This document shows positions 1 through 10,591 of a DNA stretch of 64,000 bases, piece after piece. This stretch comes from Rhodeus uyekii. Its lineage: Eukaryota > Chordata > Actinopteri > Cypriniformes > Acheilognathidae. Each line of letters opens with the position of its first letter. Position 1 is the stretch's first letter. Made by a program: the position numbers and the translations under genes. Below the pieces are notes generated by a model. The model worked only from the letters and a program-made list of their open reading frames with translations. It had not been told where the DNA came from and did not search any database. The stretch spans positions 2,658,501-2,722,500 of the forward strand of contig JAWRVZ010000087.1 in NCBI GenBank assembly GCA_037043235.1, written 5' to 3'.

Positions 1-97
1 TGTTTTATTTGTATCATTCTTCTTTATGTAAAGCACTTTGAATTACCATTGTGTATGAAATAAACTAAAAAAATAAACTTGCCTTGCCTTGCCTTGA
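1..97 (+). mobile_element. 3' tail of an L2/CR1-like non-LTR element, cut by the window edge
   Basis: The segment carries the short motif aagcactttgaattacc, then an AATAAA-like stretch and a terminal TTGCC pentamer repeated about four times (76-97). Short tandem repeats at the 3' end are the usual signature of CR1/L2-type LINEs and SINEs that borrow their tails. Similar tails occur at 16,095-16,145 and 56,915-56,966. The family name is inferred; the pentamer tail is seen. Confidence 0.45.
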
Positions 98-639
98 AGG
101 AGTTGGGATGCTGCTTCTGTCCAGTATGCAAATCTCTGTCAATGCCTTTAGAAAACATGTAAAACATGTTTACATGTAAAACATGTAAACATAGGAACTA
201 TTCAAACAACAACTTTCTAGTATCATTTATGTGTAATTAAATGATCAGGTCTGTAGCCTGAGGCTTTTATATGAACTTGAAGCCTGAGAACAAATAAGAA
301 AAGTTGTTATCTAAGGGATTATAAGGCATCCTCATTACCCATTCTTTCACTTCCTGGATAGCAGATCAACAGTAGCAGCAATAACCCTGTTTTGAGTGCC
401 TCTGACTCCACTGTGATTGCCAGTCCCAGAGTTAATGCGGCACTCTGTCAGAACAGACCTCTTTTTCCCATTATAAATTCTCTCAGTACTTAAAATCACC
501 TTGGTTAAATTAGTAGATGCCTGTTTCATCTTCAGACGCTGTGTAATGTTGTCAGGAATTTTTCTCTTTGAAATAAATTATTGCATTCCATCATAAAACA
601 TATAAAAATCCATAGTCCCTCACCACCAAATGTTTTCAC
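98..639. other. AT-rich noncoding DNA
   Basis: No coding region or recognised repeat is seen. A minus-strand open frame at 347-529 is short and shows no domain or splice context. Imperfect copies of acatgtaaaac around 156-190 make a short local repeat. Confidence 0.5.
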
Positions 640-832
640 TACAAGGCGCACACATGCGCAGTACACATCGTGACAGGCGCGAAGCTGTCGTAAAATAAGA
701 GGAAGTGGTCATAGAATCATGCGCAGTACCAATCGTGTTTCCGGTACGGATCAAGTAGTCACAGTGCTTCGCGACACAGTGCACCAGTATTTCCTCAAAG
801 CGTTCGACGCAGCGCGAGTTCCCTTGAAAGGG
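640..832 (-). mobile_element. DIRS element terminal fragment (5' inverted terminal repeat)
   Basis: The end gacgcagcgcgagttccc followed by ttgaaagggaa matches, in reverse complement, the left terminus of the DIRS at 30,040. The internal block ttcgcgacacagtgc also has a counterpart there (gcctcgcgaagcac). Only the terminal repeat remains; no gag, RT or recombinase sequence is present. The internal part is diverged from the other copies, which suggests an older or different subfamily. Flanking DNA at 833 onward matches the host paralog near 19,890, so the fragment ends at the element boundary. Confidence 0.7.
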
Positions 833-1727
833 AAGTGGAAACTCTCAAATCTTGTACTGCTGTTTCAGTGAAAATGAATTGAAGTCAAGACATAACTGAA
901 ATTAATTAAATGTATTAAAACCACAATGACAGCAGAATATATGAGACATGATTCAGAGAACTGTTTTGGGTGAAACAGTAAATGATTATGAATTCCAAAA
1001 TATCCTTCAATGTTCAGCAATATCTTCCATAATTAAACCGGTTAAAGACTGACAAGTGATCCAGATCTCACTGGATTAAATAGCTTATGAATAGGTCAAA
1101 TCATGTTTCTGTTTAAATCTAGTGATCATGATTATCACTGACAAAACTTTTTGGATTATTTTTTGGGATAAATGTAAATTGTATACTGTCTCTGTTGGAA
1201 TCAAACTTTGACTTTAATTGTTATAATGTCATGATCGACTGCTCGAGTTACTCAGTTTCTGCAGTTGCTGCTTCATCTGTGTTTGCAGTTTTGATAAATA
1301 AAGGTTAAAAACATAAAGTCTGTCGTCCTGCCCTGTTTTTCCAATGAATCTTAATACATTAATGTGAATATGAGACACAATAATGACAAAAGTGTGTATA
1401 GTATAATTAATGATAAATATTCAGTGTCAGAACAGGATCAGGAACAGAGCTGAATCTTTCCCTTATCAGTATCGGAGATGATTATCTTCCTCAAACTGAA
1501 TAACCAGGAAAATACACAAACTTCATCACAAACTTGTCTTATTGTAAACAGGAGACTTTACAGATGATCGTCAGTTGTGTGTAAAACTGTTTGATTAATG
1601 TAAGATCATTTTAATTTAAAAAAGTTTCATAAAATGCAATGCAATAAATGTTTGACCAACTAGTGATGCTTCAGCCTGAATCCTGCTGTATGTCAATTAT
1701 AGGAAAATTCCAATCCAAAACTAGTTG
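833..1727 (+). pseudogene. Degenerate copy of the IgV receptor gene unit
   Basis: This stretch aligns by eye to the unit around genes A and B. A leader-exon remnant lies at about 1,265-1,303, with acceptor tttctgcag, the body ttgctgcttcatctg and a weak donor gttaaa. A short remnant of the end of the V-domain exon lies near 1,548-1,585. The V-set core and the transmembrane exon are absent, so no protein can be made. The block 1,375-1,700 recurs at 36,285-36,620. Confidence 0.65.
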
Positions 1728-2190
1728 CCCACTGAAGCTAAGCAGGGTTGAGCCTGGTTAGTACCTGGATGGGAGACCTCCTGGGAATGACCAGGTTGCT
1801 GCTGGAAGTGGTGTTAGGAGGCCAGCAGGGGGTGCTCAACCTGTGGTCTGTGTGGCTCCTAACACCCCAGTATAGTGATGAGGACACTGTACTGCAACAA
1901 GCACCGTCCTTCGGATGAGACGTTAAACCGAGGTCCTGACTCTCTGTGGTCATTAAAAATCCCAGGATGTCCTTCGCAAGAGTAGGGGTGCAACCCCGGC
2001 ATCCCTGGCCAAATCTGCCCATTGGCCTTGGTCCATCACGGCCTCCTAATCACCCCCTACACTAATTGGCTTCATTGCTCTGTCTCCTCTCCTTAGCTGG
2101 TGTGTGGTGAGCGTTCTGGCACAGGTTGCCGTTGCATCATCCAGGTGGATGCTGCACACTGGCGGTTGAGGTGATCCCCCCCCCCCCCTA
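1728..2190 (+). mobile_element. SINE3-type retroposon with 5S rRNA-derived head
   Basis: The head reads gctaagcagggttgagcctg followed by gttagtacctggatgggagacc, which is the internal promoter part of vertebrate 5S rRNA (A box, intermediate element and C box region). A non-5S body of about 370 bp follows and ends in a C-rich run and a TA run. SINE3 elements of zebrafish have this 5S-derived head. It is not a working 5S gene: the 5S part is incomplete and diverges after the C box. The homologous host segments at 36,610-36,640 and 20,405-20,440 lack the insert. Confidence 0.85.
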
Positions 2191-2276
2191 TATATATGTA
2201 ACTGATTATTATTATTAAAATTACAGGGAAAAGGAAACAAATCCACTCAAAACAAAGCAGAAGACACAGATTTTAC

Positions 2277-2627
2277 TGTCACAGTCTTGTCTCGTCGCGT
2301 TTGTCACATCCGGGTTCCTCTGTGTATCTTCCAGGTCTTACACGCTCCCGTCTCTGTCTAATCACTTCCCAAGTCTCGTCAGCTGGTCCCAATCCCGTAA
2401 ATAACCTCCTGTGTTCCTTTGTCTTTGTCGGTTATTCTCAGTGTTGGATGTTCTTGTCATGTGTGTGGATGGTCCTTCCGTGTCTCTCCCTATTCAGAGT
2501 TTTTACACCGTTGTTTGCATTTAAAGCGTTTTTGTTTTCTTCGTCTTGTTTATTAAAGCCTGAGTTCTCTGCAGAGCTGCTTCCTCGTTTCTCCGCATCA
2601 GACAACGGCATCCACCACCTCCTAACA
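2277..2627 (+). mobile_element. Probable solo LTR
   Basis: A block of 351 bp begins TGTCACAG and ends CTAACA, has an ATTAAA polyadenylation-like signal near 2,548, and is missing from the duplicated host segments at 36,670 and 20,450. The flanking pentamers TTTAC (left) and GTTAA (right) each differ by one base from GTTAC in the 36.67 kb paralog, fitting a decayed 5-bp target duplication. The open frame at 2,301-2,711 inside it is not protein-like. Confidence 0.6.
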
Positions 2628-2713
2628 GTTAAATGTATTTTCCGTGTTTCATTGTGTTTTTTGTTTCAGTCTTGTGAGCCAGTTTTTCCTGAGATACCAT
2701 TTGTCGTCTAATT

Positions 2714-2879
2714 ACAGTCTCCGCACCCATCCCGGCGTCAACAATCTCGCGCGGACCCATCATCCATCTCACTCGCATCATCCATCTCACCCAGTCAACA
2801 ATATCGAGCGGGCACCGGTCCGCGGCAAAATTATCACACGTTTACCGGTCCGCGGCACAAAAAAGGTTGGGGACCACTG
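2714..2879. mobile_element. Short non-autonomous hAT element (MITE)
   Basis: The element is flanked by a perfect 8-bp duplication GTCTAATT (2,706-2,713 and 2,880-2,887), the length made by hAT transposases. The right end, read inverted, is CAGTGGTCCCCAACC, a common hAT terminus; the left end begins ACAGTCTCC, so the termini match only partly. The interior is GC-rich with duplicated ccggtccgcggca motifs. Host paralogs at 36,750 and 20,500 carry one uninterrupted GTCTAATTC or TCTAATTC, the empty site. Confidence 0.8.
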
Positions 2880-2887
2880 GTCTAATT

Positions 2888-3594
2888 CACCTGTTTTCCA
2901 TTATATTTACATTAGCTCCATTTGTTTGATCTATTTACTAAAGTTATACATTTTCTGCTTTTTGTTGTATGTCTTTAGTTAATTATGTTTAAGTCGTCAT
3001 CGCCTGAGTTTTGTTATTAAAGTTCCTCAAATTATTCCACATCATGTGATTTTTTAACCACATTATGTGTCAACAGAATCCGCTGACCGTGTGAATATAA
3101 TGGCATTCAGTGTTTGTATTATTCACATGATTATGGTTTGTTTCATATTTATCTTGGAGGAAAAAAATCACTCAAACTGTCTATTATATCTAAAATAAAG
3201 ACAAACATCAGTGCCATAAATGACAAACAGGACACTTTTTTTACTACCTATACGCTTTTTCTGATAATATTTTTTTGTGGTTTTCAGTGGTTCTTTCCGG
3301 TGTAAAAGACATTGTATGTGTCATTTATATTGTTGCCAAATTCACCGAATTGTTTTCTGTAACAGACTGAAATCTTCAAACACTGAATAAGGAACATGTT
3401 TTTGCTGAAATTAAAAAAGATGTGTTTGACAATAAGTTTCTGTCTGAACCACAAGTGTTCCTTCTCATGTTGTGTTTTAAAGTATCAAGTGAATTTTCTA
3501 TTTGTTTTGTATTAAAACATTTTTACAATTAGTACTGCACATAATTTATAAAACTTGATTTGTTAATTCCTCATATCACATCAGTGGCGGCTGA
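2888..3594. other. Duplicated host noncoding segment
   Basis: The stretch matches 20,505-21,095 and in part 36,770-37,080 by eye (shared landmarks: aatataatggc/cattcagtgttt, ttcatcttggaggaaaaa, aaatcttcaaacactgaataagg, gttaattcctcatatcac). No open exon is seen. It is interrupted at about 3,595 by the L2 LINE. Confidence 0.55.
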
Positions 3595-3898
3595 TTGTTT
3601 CAGACAGACCGTTTTGACTGCTGCACTGATGCTATTTCCTGTTTGCTCGAGTGGATTGCGTTTGTTTGCGTCATATAACCTTGTTTTTGTTTTAGATTTT
3701 AAACTCGACATTCGTTCATATTGCTAAATACAATACTAGATTATTTAATAAATTGTAATCGTTAGCTTTAATTTAGTCGCTAAACGCGTTAGCATTGTGC
3801 TATCTTACTGTCCGTGCATACAGCGTTTTCTCGCTCGCACCTTTTTTTCCCGAGTTCATCAAACAACTGGTGAATTGGATCAACACACACGGTGAGTC

Positions 3899-4734
3899 AT
3901 GCCATCTCCTATAATTGTTACATGCACTTCCTGCTTCATGCATAGTCTCTCTGTCTCTGTCAGCAGCCAGGGCTTCACATGTGATAAATGTAGGGACATA
4001 GTCAGGCTGACAGAGAAGATCTCAGAATTAGAGACACGCATCCAATCTTTAATCGAGGATAGTAAGAATGCAAGGGCTTTAGATGCTACTTTGGATGCGA
4101 CTAGCTTAACAAACCCTATACATTATTCAGTTCCGGCTGTAGAGCCCGTGCAGCAGGGCAACTGGGTGACTGTTCCATTCCGATTAGAACATCAAACAGG
4201 TTCTCCCCACTCAGTGATGCACCCACTGAGAAACCTGTTGAAAGTACCCTAGTGATTGGCGATTCTATTACTTGGAATGTGAAAATAGAGACTCCAGCCA
4301 CCATAGTCACATGTTTGCTGGGAGCCAGAGCGCAAAGCACGTCAAAGCAAATTTAAAAGTGCTGGCTAAGGCTAATCGTAAATATTCTAAGATTGTTATT
4401 CACGTCAGCGCTAATGATGTCCGACTTCGCCAGTCGGAGATCACAAAAAACTAATATTAAAGAGGTGTGTGAACACGCAAGTACGATGTCAGGCACTGTA
4501 ATTTGCTCTGGCCCTCTTCCTATGCGCAGGAGTGATGAGATGCTTAGCAGATTATCCTCACTCAATGGCTGGATGTCTAAGTGGTGCCTGCAGAATAACA
4601 TAGGGTTCATAGACAATTGGAAACGTTTTTGGGGCAGACGTGACCTGTTGAAAAGAGATGGTATTCATCCCACCTGGGATGGTGCCGCTCTTCTCTCTAG
4701 TAATTTGGCACATAGTCTTAGTGCTAAACCTTGA
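3899..4734 (+). pseudogene. L2 LINE ORF1 with esterase-like domain, frameshifted
   Basis: The first frame (3,899-4,252) begins MPSPIIVTCTSC, then shows CDKCRDIVRLTEKISELE, a predicted coiled-coil start. After a one-base frame change near 4,250 the sequence reads VIGDSITWN, the GDS block of SGNH hydrolases. A later frame (4,393-4,734) carries VICSGPLP, the NIGFIDNW segment and DGIHPTWDG, which holds the catalytic D-x-x-H of the same fold. ORF1 proteins with an esterase domain are known in CR1/L2 elements of fish, where they act as RNA-binding partners of the LINE. At least two frame changes and a stop prevent full translation. Confidence 0.75.
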
Positions 4735-4959
4735 CTAACTGGGGCCCAGGTCAGGAAGCAGACAAACTGGCTAAACCGACCGTCTGCTAGCTGTCTCATG
4801 TCACAGAGGTCAGACAAATTCCAACACATAGATACTCTTTCACCTAGATATCATTCTATAGAGACTGTGTCTGTTCCCCGAATTAGCAAATACAAAAAAC
4901 TCTCAAAACCGTTTAAGGGTAAAAATTTAATTGATTTACAAACAACTAAGAACGGATAT

Positions 4960-6372
4960 AACACAAATGAACAAATGATAAAGCTTGGGTTACTGAATAT
5001 ACAATCCCTTTCCTCAAAAGCACTTATTGTAAATGATATGATTACAGATCATAAACTAGATGTGCTGTGTTTGACAGAAACCTGGCTAAAACCAGACGAT
5101 TACATTACTTTAAATGAGTCCTCCCCTCAAGATTTCTGTTATAAACATGAGCCTCGTCTGAAAGGTAAAGGAGGAGTTGTTGCTTTATAGTAACACCATC
5201 AGTACTGCTCAAAGGTCTAATTTGAAATATAATTCTTTTGAAGTGATGGTCCTTAATGTAAAATTATCTAGTGCAAGTAATAATTCCTGTTTAACTTTTG
5301 TGTTGGCTATTCTATACAGGCCACCAGGGCACCATACAGACTTTATCAAAGAATTTTCAGATTTTCTCTCAGACTTAGTAATGTCTGCAGATAAAGTCAT
5401 AATTGTCTGTGATTTTAATATCCATGTAGATTGTAGATAATGAAAAAGACACATTGGGATTGGCATTTAGAGACATTTTAAACTCTATTGGAGTTACACA
5501 ACATGTATCAGGACCCACTCATTCTTGTAATCATACTTTAGATCTAATATTGTCATATGGGATCAATGTTGATACTGTTCAAATTCTGCAGCAGAGCGAT
5601 GACATCTCAGATGAATACTTAGTTGCGTGTAGATTACCATTAGCCAAAGTCGAAAAACTAACTCCCTGTTATAAATATAGTAGAACTATCACTCCTAACA
5701 CAAAAGATAGCTTTATAAATAATCTTCCTGATCAGTTTCATCTACTTAATATCCCAGATAGCCTAGAAGAACTTGATGTTGCAACAGAAACTATTAACTC
5801 TCTCTTTTCCAGCACTTTGTTGCTCCGTTGCGCTTAAAGAAGATTAAAGAAAATAGTCCAACACCGTGGTACAACGAGCACACCCGGGCCCTCAAGAGAG
5901 CAGCCAGAAAAATGGAGCGGAGCTGGAAAAAAACTAAGCTTGAGGTTTTTCGCATTTCATGGAAAGACAGCTCTGTTGCATTCAGAAAGGCCTTAAAATC
6001 AGCTAGATCTGCTTACTTTTCTACCCTCTTAGAAGAAAACAAATACAACCCTAGGTAACTTTAAAACAGCACAGCAGTAATGACTTCATGGACTTCTTTA
6101 CTTGCAAAATTCATAATATTAGAGAGAAAATTATAACCATGCAACCGTCTACTACATTATTACAAAATACAGTAAATTTTAGTGTCCCTGAAGAAAAATT
6201 CCACTCCTTCATTGCTATTGGGGAGGAAGAATTGTCTAAACTCGTTATATCATCAAAATCAACAACATGTATGATAGACCCAATACCAACTAAGCTACTG
6301 AAAGAGATGCTTCCAGAAATCATAGATCCTCTTCTTAATATTATTAATTCATCTTTGCCATGTTACAACACA
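4960..6372 (+). pseudogene. L2 LINE ORF2 (endonuclease and start of RT), broken and truncated
   Basis: Successive frames at 4,960-5,190, 5,177-5,440, 5,454-5,837, 5,828-6,058 and 6,088-6,372 give endonuclease landmarks: LGLLNIQSL, DVLCLTETWL, AILYRPPG and CDFNIHVD, the last being the APE-type D-x-N. They are followed by the linker region with WYNEHTRALKRAARKMER and a pre-RT block with DPIPTKLLKE. The catalytic RT box is absent. Frame changes near 5,185, 5,440, 5,830 and 6,057 show that it is dead. The product would have nicked target DNA and reverse-transcribed LINE RNA. Confidence 0.75.
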
Positions 6373-6411
6373 TTCATGCATTGGCAGATGCTTTATCCAC
6401 AGTGACTTATG

Positions 6412-7860
6412 TCTTTTTGCTCTAGGACCCTCCTCAGAGGGGCGACCTGCTGGCGCCGCCGGCTTATAATTCCGACAGAACCACAACGGCCGCCTAAAAA
6501 ATTTCGCTGCCCGGCCCCACCGGAGGGGAGGCACATATGTCACTTTTCCCTTTTTTATTTTTTATTATGGCCTCTTGCACTTGCCTTTGTCACCCACCCT
6601 CCTAACCTGGAGGAAGCCCCTCAGATCCGACTGCCCGGCTGAGGGAGCCCGCTGACCCGTACCCCCGGTCTCAACCGGGAGCTGCCGGGTTGCGACACTG
6701 ATCTTCTGAGCAGCCTGATACGTACGAGCTATGCCGGGGCGCTGAAAACCCCCCGTGCGGCGAGGCAAAACCTTCTTAAAGACTGCCTGTTGTTTGGTTG
6801 CCTCCTGAAAACGCTCAACAGCTGTCTCAACAGCTCCGCCGAATAGCCCAGGGGGCACGATAGGCGCATCAAGAAGGGCAGTTTTGTCCTTCTCTTTCAA
6901 GGACGTTAACCCCAACCATAAGTGTCTCTCGATCGCAACCAGAGACGCCGTAGCCCGGCCAACGGCCCCTGCTGCTTCCTTGGAAGCTCGGAGTGCCAAA
7001 TCCGCAGTCCTGCGGAGCTCATCAACAGACTCTACATCGACGTCTCCCTGTGTCACATCGCCCAACACCTCTGCCTGATATTCCTGCAAAAGTGAGGCAG
7101 TATGCAGACATGTAGCGGCTTGACTCGCCGCGGAGAAACCCCGTGCCACCAACGAGGAAGTAATTCTCAGTGGCTTGGTAGGGAGCGTTGGAGCCTTCAA
7201 CGGTGACGAAAAAGGCACCAGATAATTGGCCAGTGCATCCTCTACCTTTGGCAGCGCCCCATAACCCATGGCAGCTGCCCCTGATATGGTCGCATAATGC
7301 GCTGTCACTGCATTTTGGACCCTGTGCGACGCCGGCTTTATCCACGACCTCACCACCTCAGTGTGAAGATCGGGGACAAATGGCAACGTAGCACGGCGTT
7401 GCGGGGGTAACCTGGACGGCAAAAACCACTCGTGCAGCATCCCTCTCGGAGGAGGATCTCTGTGCTCAGCCGGCCCCTCGAGGCCGAGTCTGGCAGCAGC
7501 CCGAGACACCACCTCCTTCAGTTCTTCAAAGGCTGGTGACACAGAGAAAGCTGAATCACCAGTCTCCATACTGGCGACATCCAGCTCCTCAGAGCTGGAC
7601 TGCCGCAGTGGGAAATCATCCCCCGAGTCACGTGTGTCCGCCCTCGAGCGAACAACAGTGCCTCGGAGGAGGGGGGAAATACCCGCGAGAGGCGAAGACG
7701 AACGCGAGTCCGAATCCAACCCCTCTGCGAGGTCCAACTGGGACCCCCATGACAAGGAACACCGTGACGCCTCAGCGACCGCAGGTCCAGAGCCACGGGG
7801 GCCACGAGCCCGAGCGGTTTCCTCAAAAACCGTGAGGCGGGAACGACGCGTTTGACGCGA
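6412..7860 (-). mobile_element. DIRS fragment carrying gag, both ends missing
   Basis: A GC-rich block with gag and about 150 bp of the post-gag region, including a segment like the ctaggaccctcct block at 60,330. Its terminal repeats, internal complementary region, RT and recombinase are missing. The upstream boundary is at about 7,860, where the sequence returns to host DNA (gtctggataaagtgttgaag) that recurs at 21,722. It is the most diverged of the three gag copies. Confidence 0.75.
6565..7860 (-). pseudogene. DIRS Gag-like protein, N-terminally truncated
   Basis: About 430 codons remain open without a stop. Landmarks shared with the Gag regions at 30.5 and 61 kb are PRGSGPAVAEA, WGSQLDL, PFVPDLHTEV, LPTKPLRITSSLV, CLHTASLL and ERHLWLGLTSLKEKDK, in the same order. 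The N-terminal Cys/His cluster of the other copies is cut off; open sequence upstream of 7,860 is host DNA read through by chance. The protein is presumed to be the DIRS capsid-like protein that packages the RNA. No start codon belonging to the element remains, so it is scored as a relic although the frame is intact. Confidence 0.7.
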
Positions 7861-10179
7861 TCTTAAATGTAAATGTCTGGATAAAGTGTTGAAGTTGTTC
7901 ACTGGAAATCCATTTATGAACAGATATTATCACATTTATATTTTCTGTTTTTAATAAAATATTTTATAACAAAGTTTTTCAGATTTTATATTGGATATTC
8001 TACTAAAACTACATGTTTTCTCATATAATACATAAATAATAGTAATAAATAAAAGAAATCCATTGGTTCGACTTCTCTTACATGATTTCTGCTAACAAAG
8101 GGAAACACACATCACAAGAATGTTTGAACTCCAAATAAATTTACACTAATCATCATCATCCTACACTCTGTTGACACAGAATATAGAGTCTAGTTAAAGG
8201 TTTATTATGAAAAGGATCTGAGATGTTCACCTGGTTTAGATGCTGGAGAACCAAGCATGCAGGAATTTCCCATTTCAAAAAAATATTTTTTAAAGACAAT
8301 AAAGGTAAACCTGTATGTGTGTTTTGAAGCAGTGCACTGGGGTTATTAATGACCTCTAAGGCTCCCAGCCGCATCTCAGCACCAGAACATCATAAACACA
8401 CAGTTTGGAAGACAAATTTCCGGTAGGTTTGAGCTGCCTTGTTAACTGAATAAATGATATAGCCTACACAAGTTACTTGAGAGATTTCACCAAGTTATGA
8501 ATCCTGTCTTGTTATTATGTGTAATAGTTTGCATTACATGATTCAGCCTCCCCGCAACTGCTGCAAGAATACCATGCAGGAGAATAGATACAAATCTTTA
8601 TTTCAAGTGAAACAGAACATACAGCAATACAACATAGACAACATGAAACAATGAGAAAACAAATCAGAAAGATTTTGAGAGCATTTCGTTCAAAATTGGG
8701 CATAGTTTCAATTATAAATCCATTGGGGACAATTCTTTCGACTTTCCATTTGTGTGCCAGCTTTTTCAATGTTCATTGTATATACGAGTGTGCTGTTGTT
8801 TCTGTCATTCAGCACTGATGTGCAGCTCCTCATAACTCCTGTTAAACGGCTTGTTAACTCTCAACCGAATTCCATGTGACGACTGAATTTATGCTTCATA
8901 ACTAGCTTTATTTAGAGTGAAAGCAACTTGCGTGACTTTTTCGCCTCTTTCAAATTCTTGCTGTTTAGATCTCAGATGTAACATCTCCTCTGCCTCTAAG
9001 ATTACAGTATCTCGTTCTGACTGTAATTCTCTCTCTCCTTATAAGGCAGCGGTGGGATCTAGAAGCTCTTGATCTGTATCATTTCTCCTTGAGATAATCT
9101 GATTGACCCATTCCACTATTTTTTTCTGTCATGCATGATATGAAATGATTTTGCCTTCATCATCTCCCAGATGTTACAGTGAGTCATAACAGATGTTTGG
9201 TTTGTTTAAAATACAAAGTAACTTCTGATTGTATAGAAATCAAAAAGCTTCTCGTCTGCTAGTAATCTATAGTTGAATCTCCACATACCCTGTGATGGAA
9301 AGTTGTATTATATTTTAGAATATTGTGTTGAAAGTAGAAAGTGAGCATAATAGATAGTCAATATAAACAAAATTATGGTCAGAAACTAATATATCTGTGT
9401 ATTCGAATGATCTAAGTAATGACAAAATTAGCTTGTGTGTAAAGATGAAATCAATCCTTGAACAGATCGGATGAAGTGCATAAAAATGCTTCAGTGTTTG
9501 GATTTTATTTTCCATGCATCAACCATTTTGTAAGTTTGCAGAAACTCACTTCTTGTGTGGGAGCTAATAAACCAGAGAAACTAAACCACCATGATAATAA
9601 ATCAGAAAAAAAAAAAAAAACATTGCAGTTGTATAACAGAATAAGACACTGAAAAGGAACATTGTTTACTAAAAGACAAATGAGTCTGTCAGTATGTTAA
9701 CAATTCTGTACCTCAAGTGTTCTTCTTCATATTGCATTTGCTAGTATTAAATAACTTTGTTTTCTTTGTGTTGTTTCATATACCACAAGTTATTATAGAT
9801 ACTCCATAAGATCAACAGATGGTGTCTTCATCTGCACGACAGTTCAACCTTTTTATTTTTCACAAATGGAAATATTCCACAGGAAGTTCCAGTAGGAACA
9901 AATTTACATTCTGCCTCACCTCACCCTTTATTCAGAAAAACAAACATCTTGTTGGTCCTGAAACAACAATCCAGTCAAACCAGAATCTTCATACAATAAA
10001 CTTACACACCATAAACTTTTAAATTCAAAACGCATTTCCTTCTGTGAATGTTCTTAGGCCATGTTTACAACTAAATACAGATGAGAGATTGAGATCCAAA
10101 AAGTGAATCATTTGGTTTAATTGATTCAAAGTTTTAAAAAGATTCACCAATCATTAGAGATGATTCACTAGGCTTGTTT
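7861..10179. other. Noncoding duplicated host segment
   Basis: No gene is supported. From about 8,400 onward it matches 28,120-29,950 and 37,350-38,760 by eye (shared landmarks: gttcattgtatatacgagtg, gtatctcgttctgactgtaa, ttgagataatctgattgac, the TTCTTCCTCATATTG block and ctctactggataaacac further on). A poly-A run lies at 9,605-9,620. The short open frames here are AT-rich and carry no domain. Confidence 0.5.
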
Positions 10180-10184
10180 GAGAT

Positions 10185-10586
10185 TGTCACAGATCGATTG
10201 AGGAGGACTCAAGGATGCGGGGAAAAGGAGTATTTATTAGAACACACATAAAATATAACACAAACCAAATTCACCCTCGAGGAGGGAAAACATAACTAAG
10301 ATAATAACTGAACATAAACCAGGGAGCAAGGACGCACAAGAACAACCCAACAGTAAAACCAGGAACGACCATGGAACAACAACGACGCGACACAGGACAG
10401 CAAACACACTGAGATTAAATGGGGAACACATGAGGAAAAGTAACGAGCAGAAACAGCTGGGATTCATAAAGGGAAACGAGGGAACAAGATGGGTGGGGTT
10501 TACAATCAAAAGACACAAAGGGGCAGTGTCAGAGCTCTGTCAACCAGCACACTAGAAACCAAAATGGAGGTGACAGAACCCTGACA
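10185..10586 (-). mobile_element. Solo LTR, minus strand
   Basis: A 402-bp block bounded by TGTCACAG and CCTGACA (TG...CA on either strand). It is flanked by GAGAT (10,180-10,184) and GACAT (10,587-10,591), a 5-bp target duplication with one change. The paralogous site near 39,940 reads tttgagatggatgctag without the insert. Read on the minus strand it begins TGTCAGGGTTCTGTCACC and has an AATAAA near its 3' end. The same LTR family gives the left part of the element at 25,651. No internal region is present, so it is the product of LTR-LTR recombination. Confidence 0.85.
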
Positions 10587-10591
10587 GACAT

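Larger units (their letters stand above)
3595..6372 (+). mobile_element. 5' half of an L2-type LINE
   Basis: A 5' leader (about 3,595-3,898) is followed by a broken ORF1 with a coiled-coil and SGNH-esterase region, then a broken ORF2 with an endonuclease and the beginning of the RT region. The homologous host segment at 21,095 lacks it. The element stops before the catalytic RT motifs; after it come about 40 bp of another repeat (6,373-6,411, ttggcagatgctttatccac) and then a DIRS fragment. The missing 3' part suggests truncation by later insertions or deletion, since LINEs normally lose the 5' end. Confidence 0.8.

Noticed and set aside
1728..1800. Functional 5S rRNA gene
   Set aside because: Only the internal promoter part matches and it runs into SINE3 body sequence.
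1738..2022. Minus-strand frame of 94 codons
   Set aside because: It lies antisense within the SINE3 body.
2301..2982. Plus-strand frames of 136 and 112 codons
   Set aside because: They cover a solo LTR, host DNA and a hAT MITE, with hydrophobic low-complexity residues and no domain.
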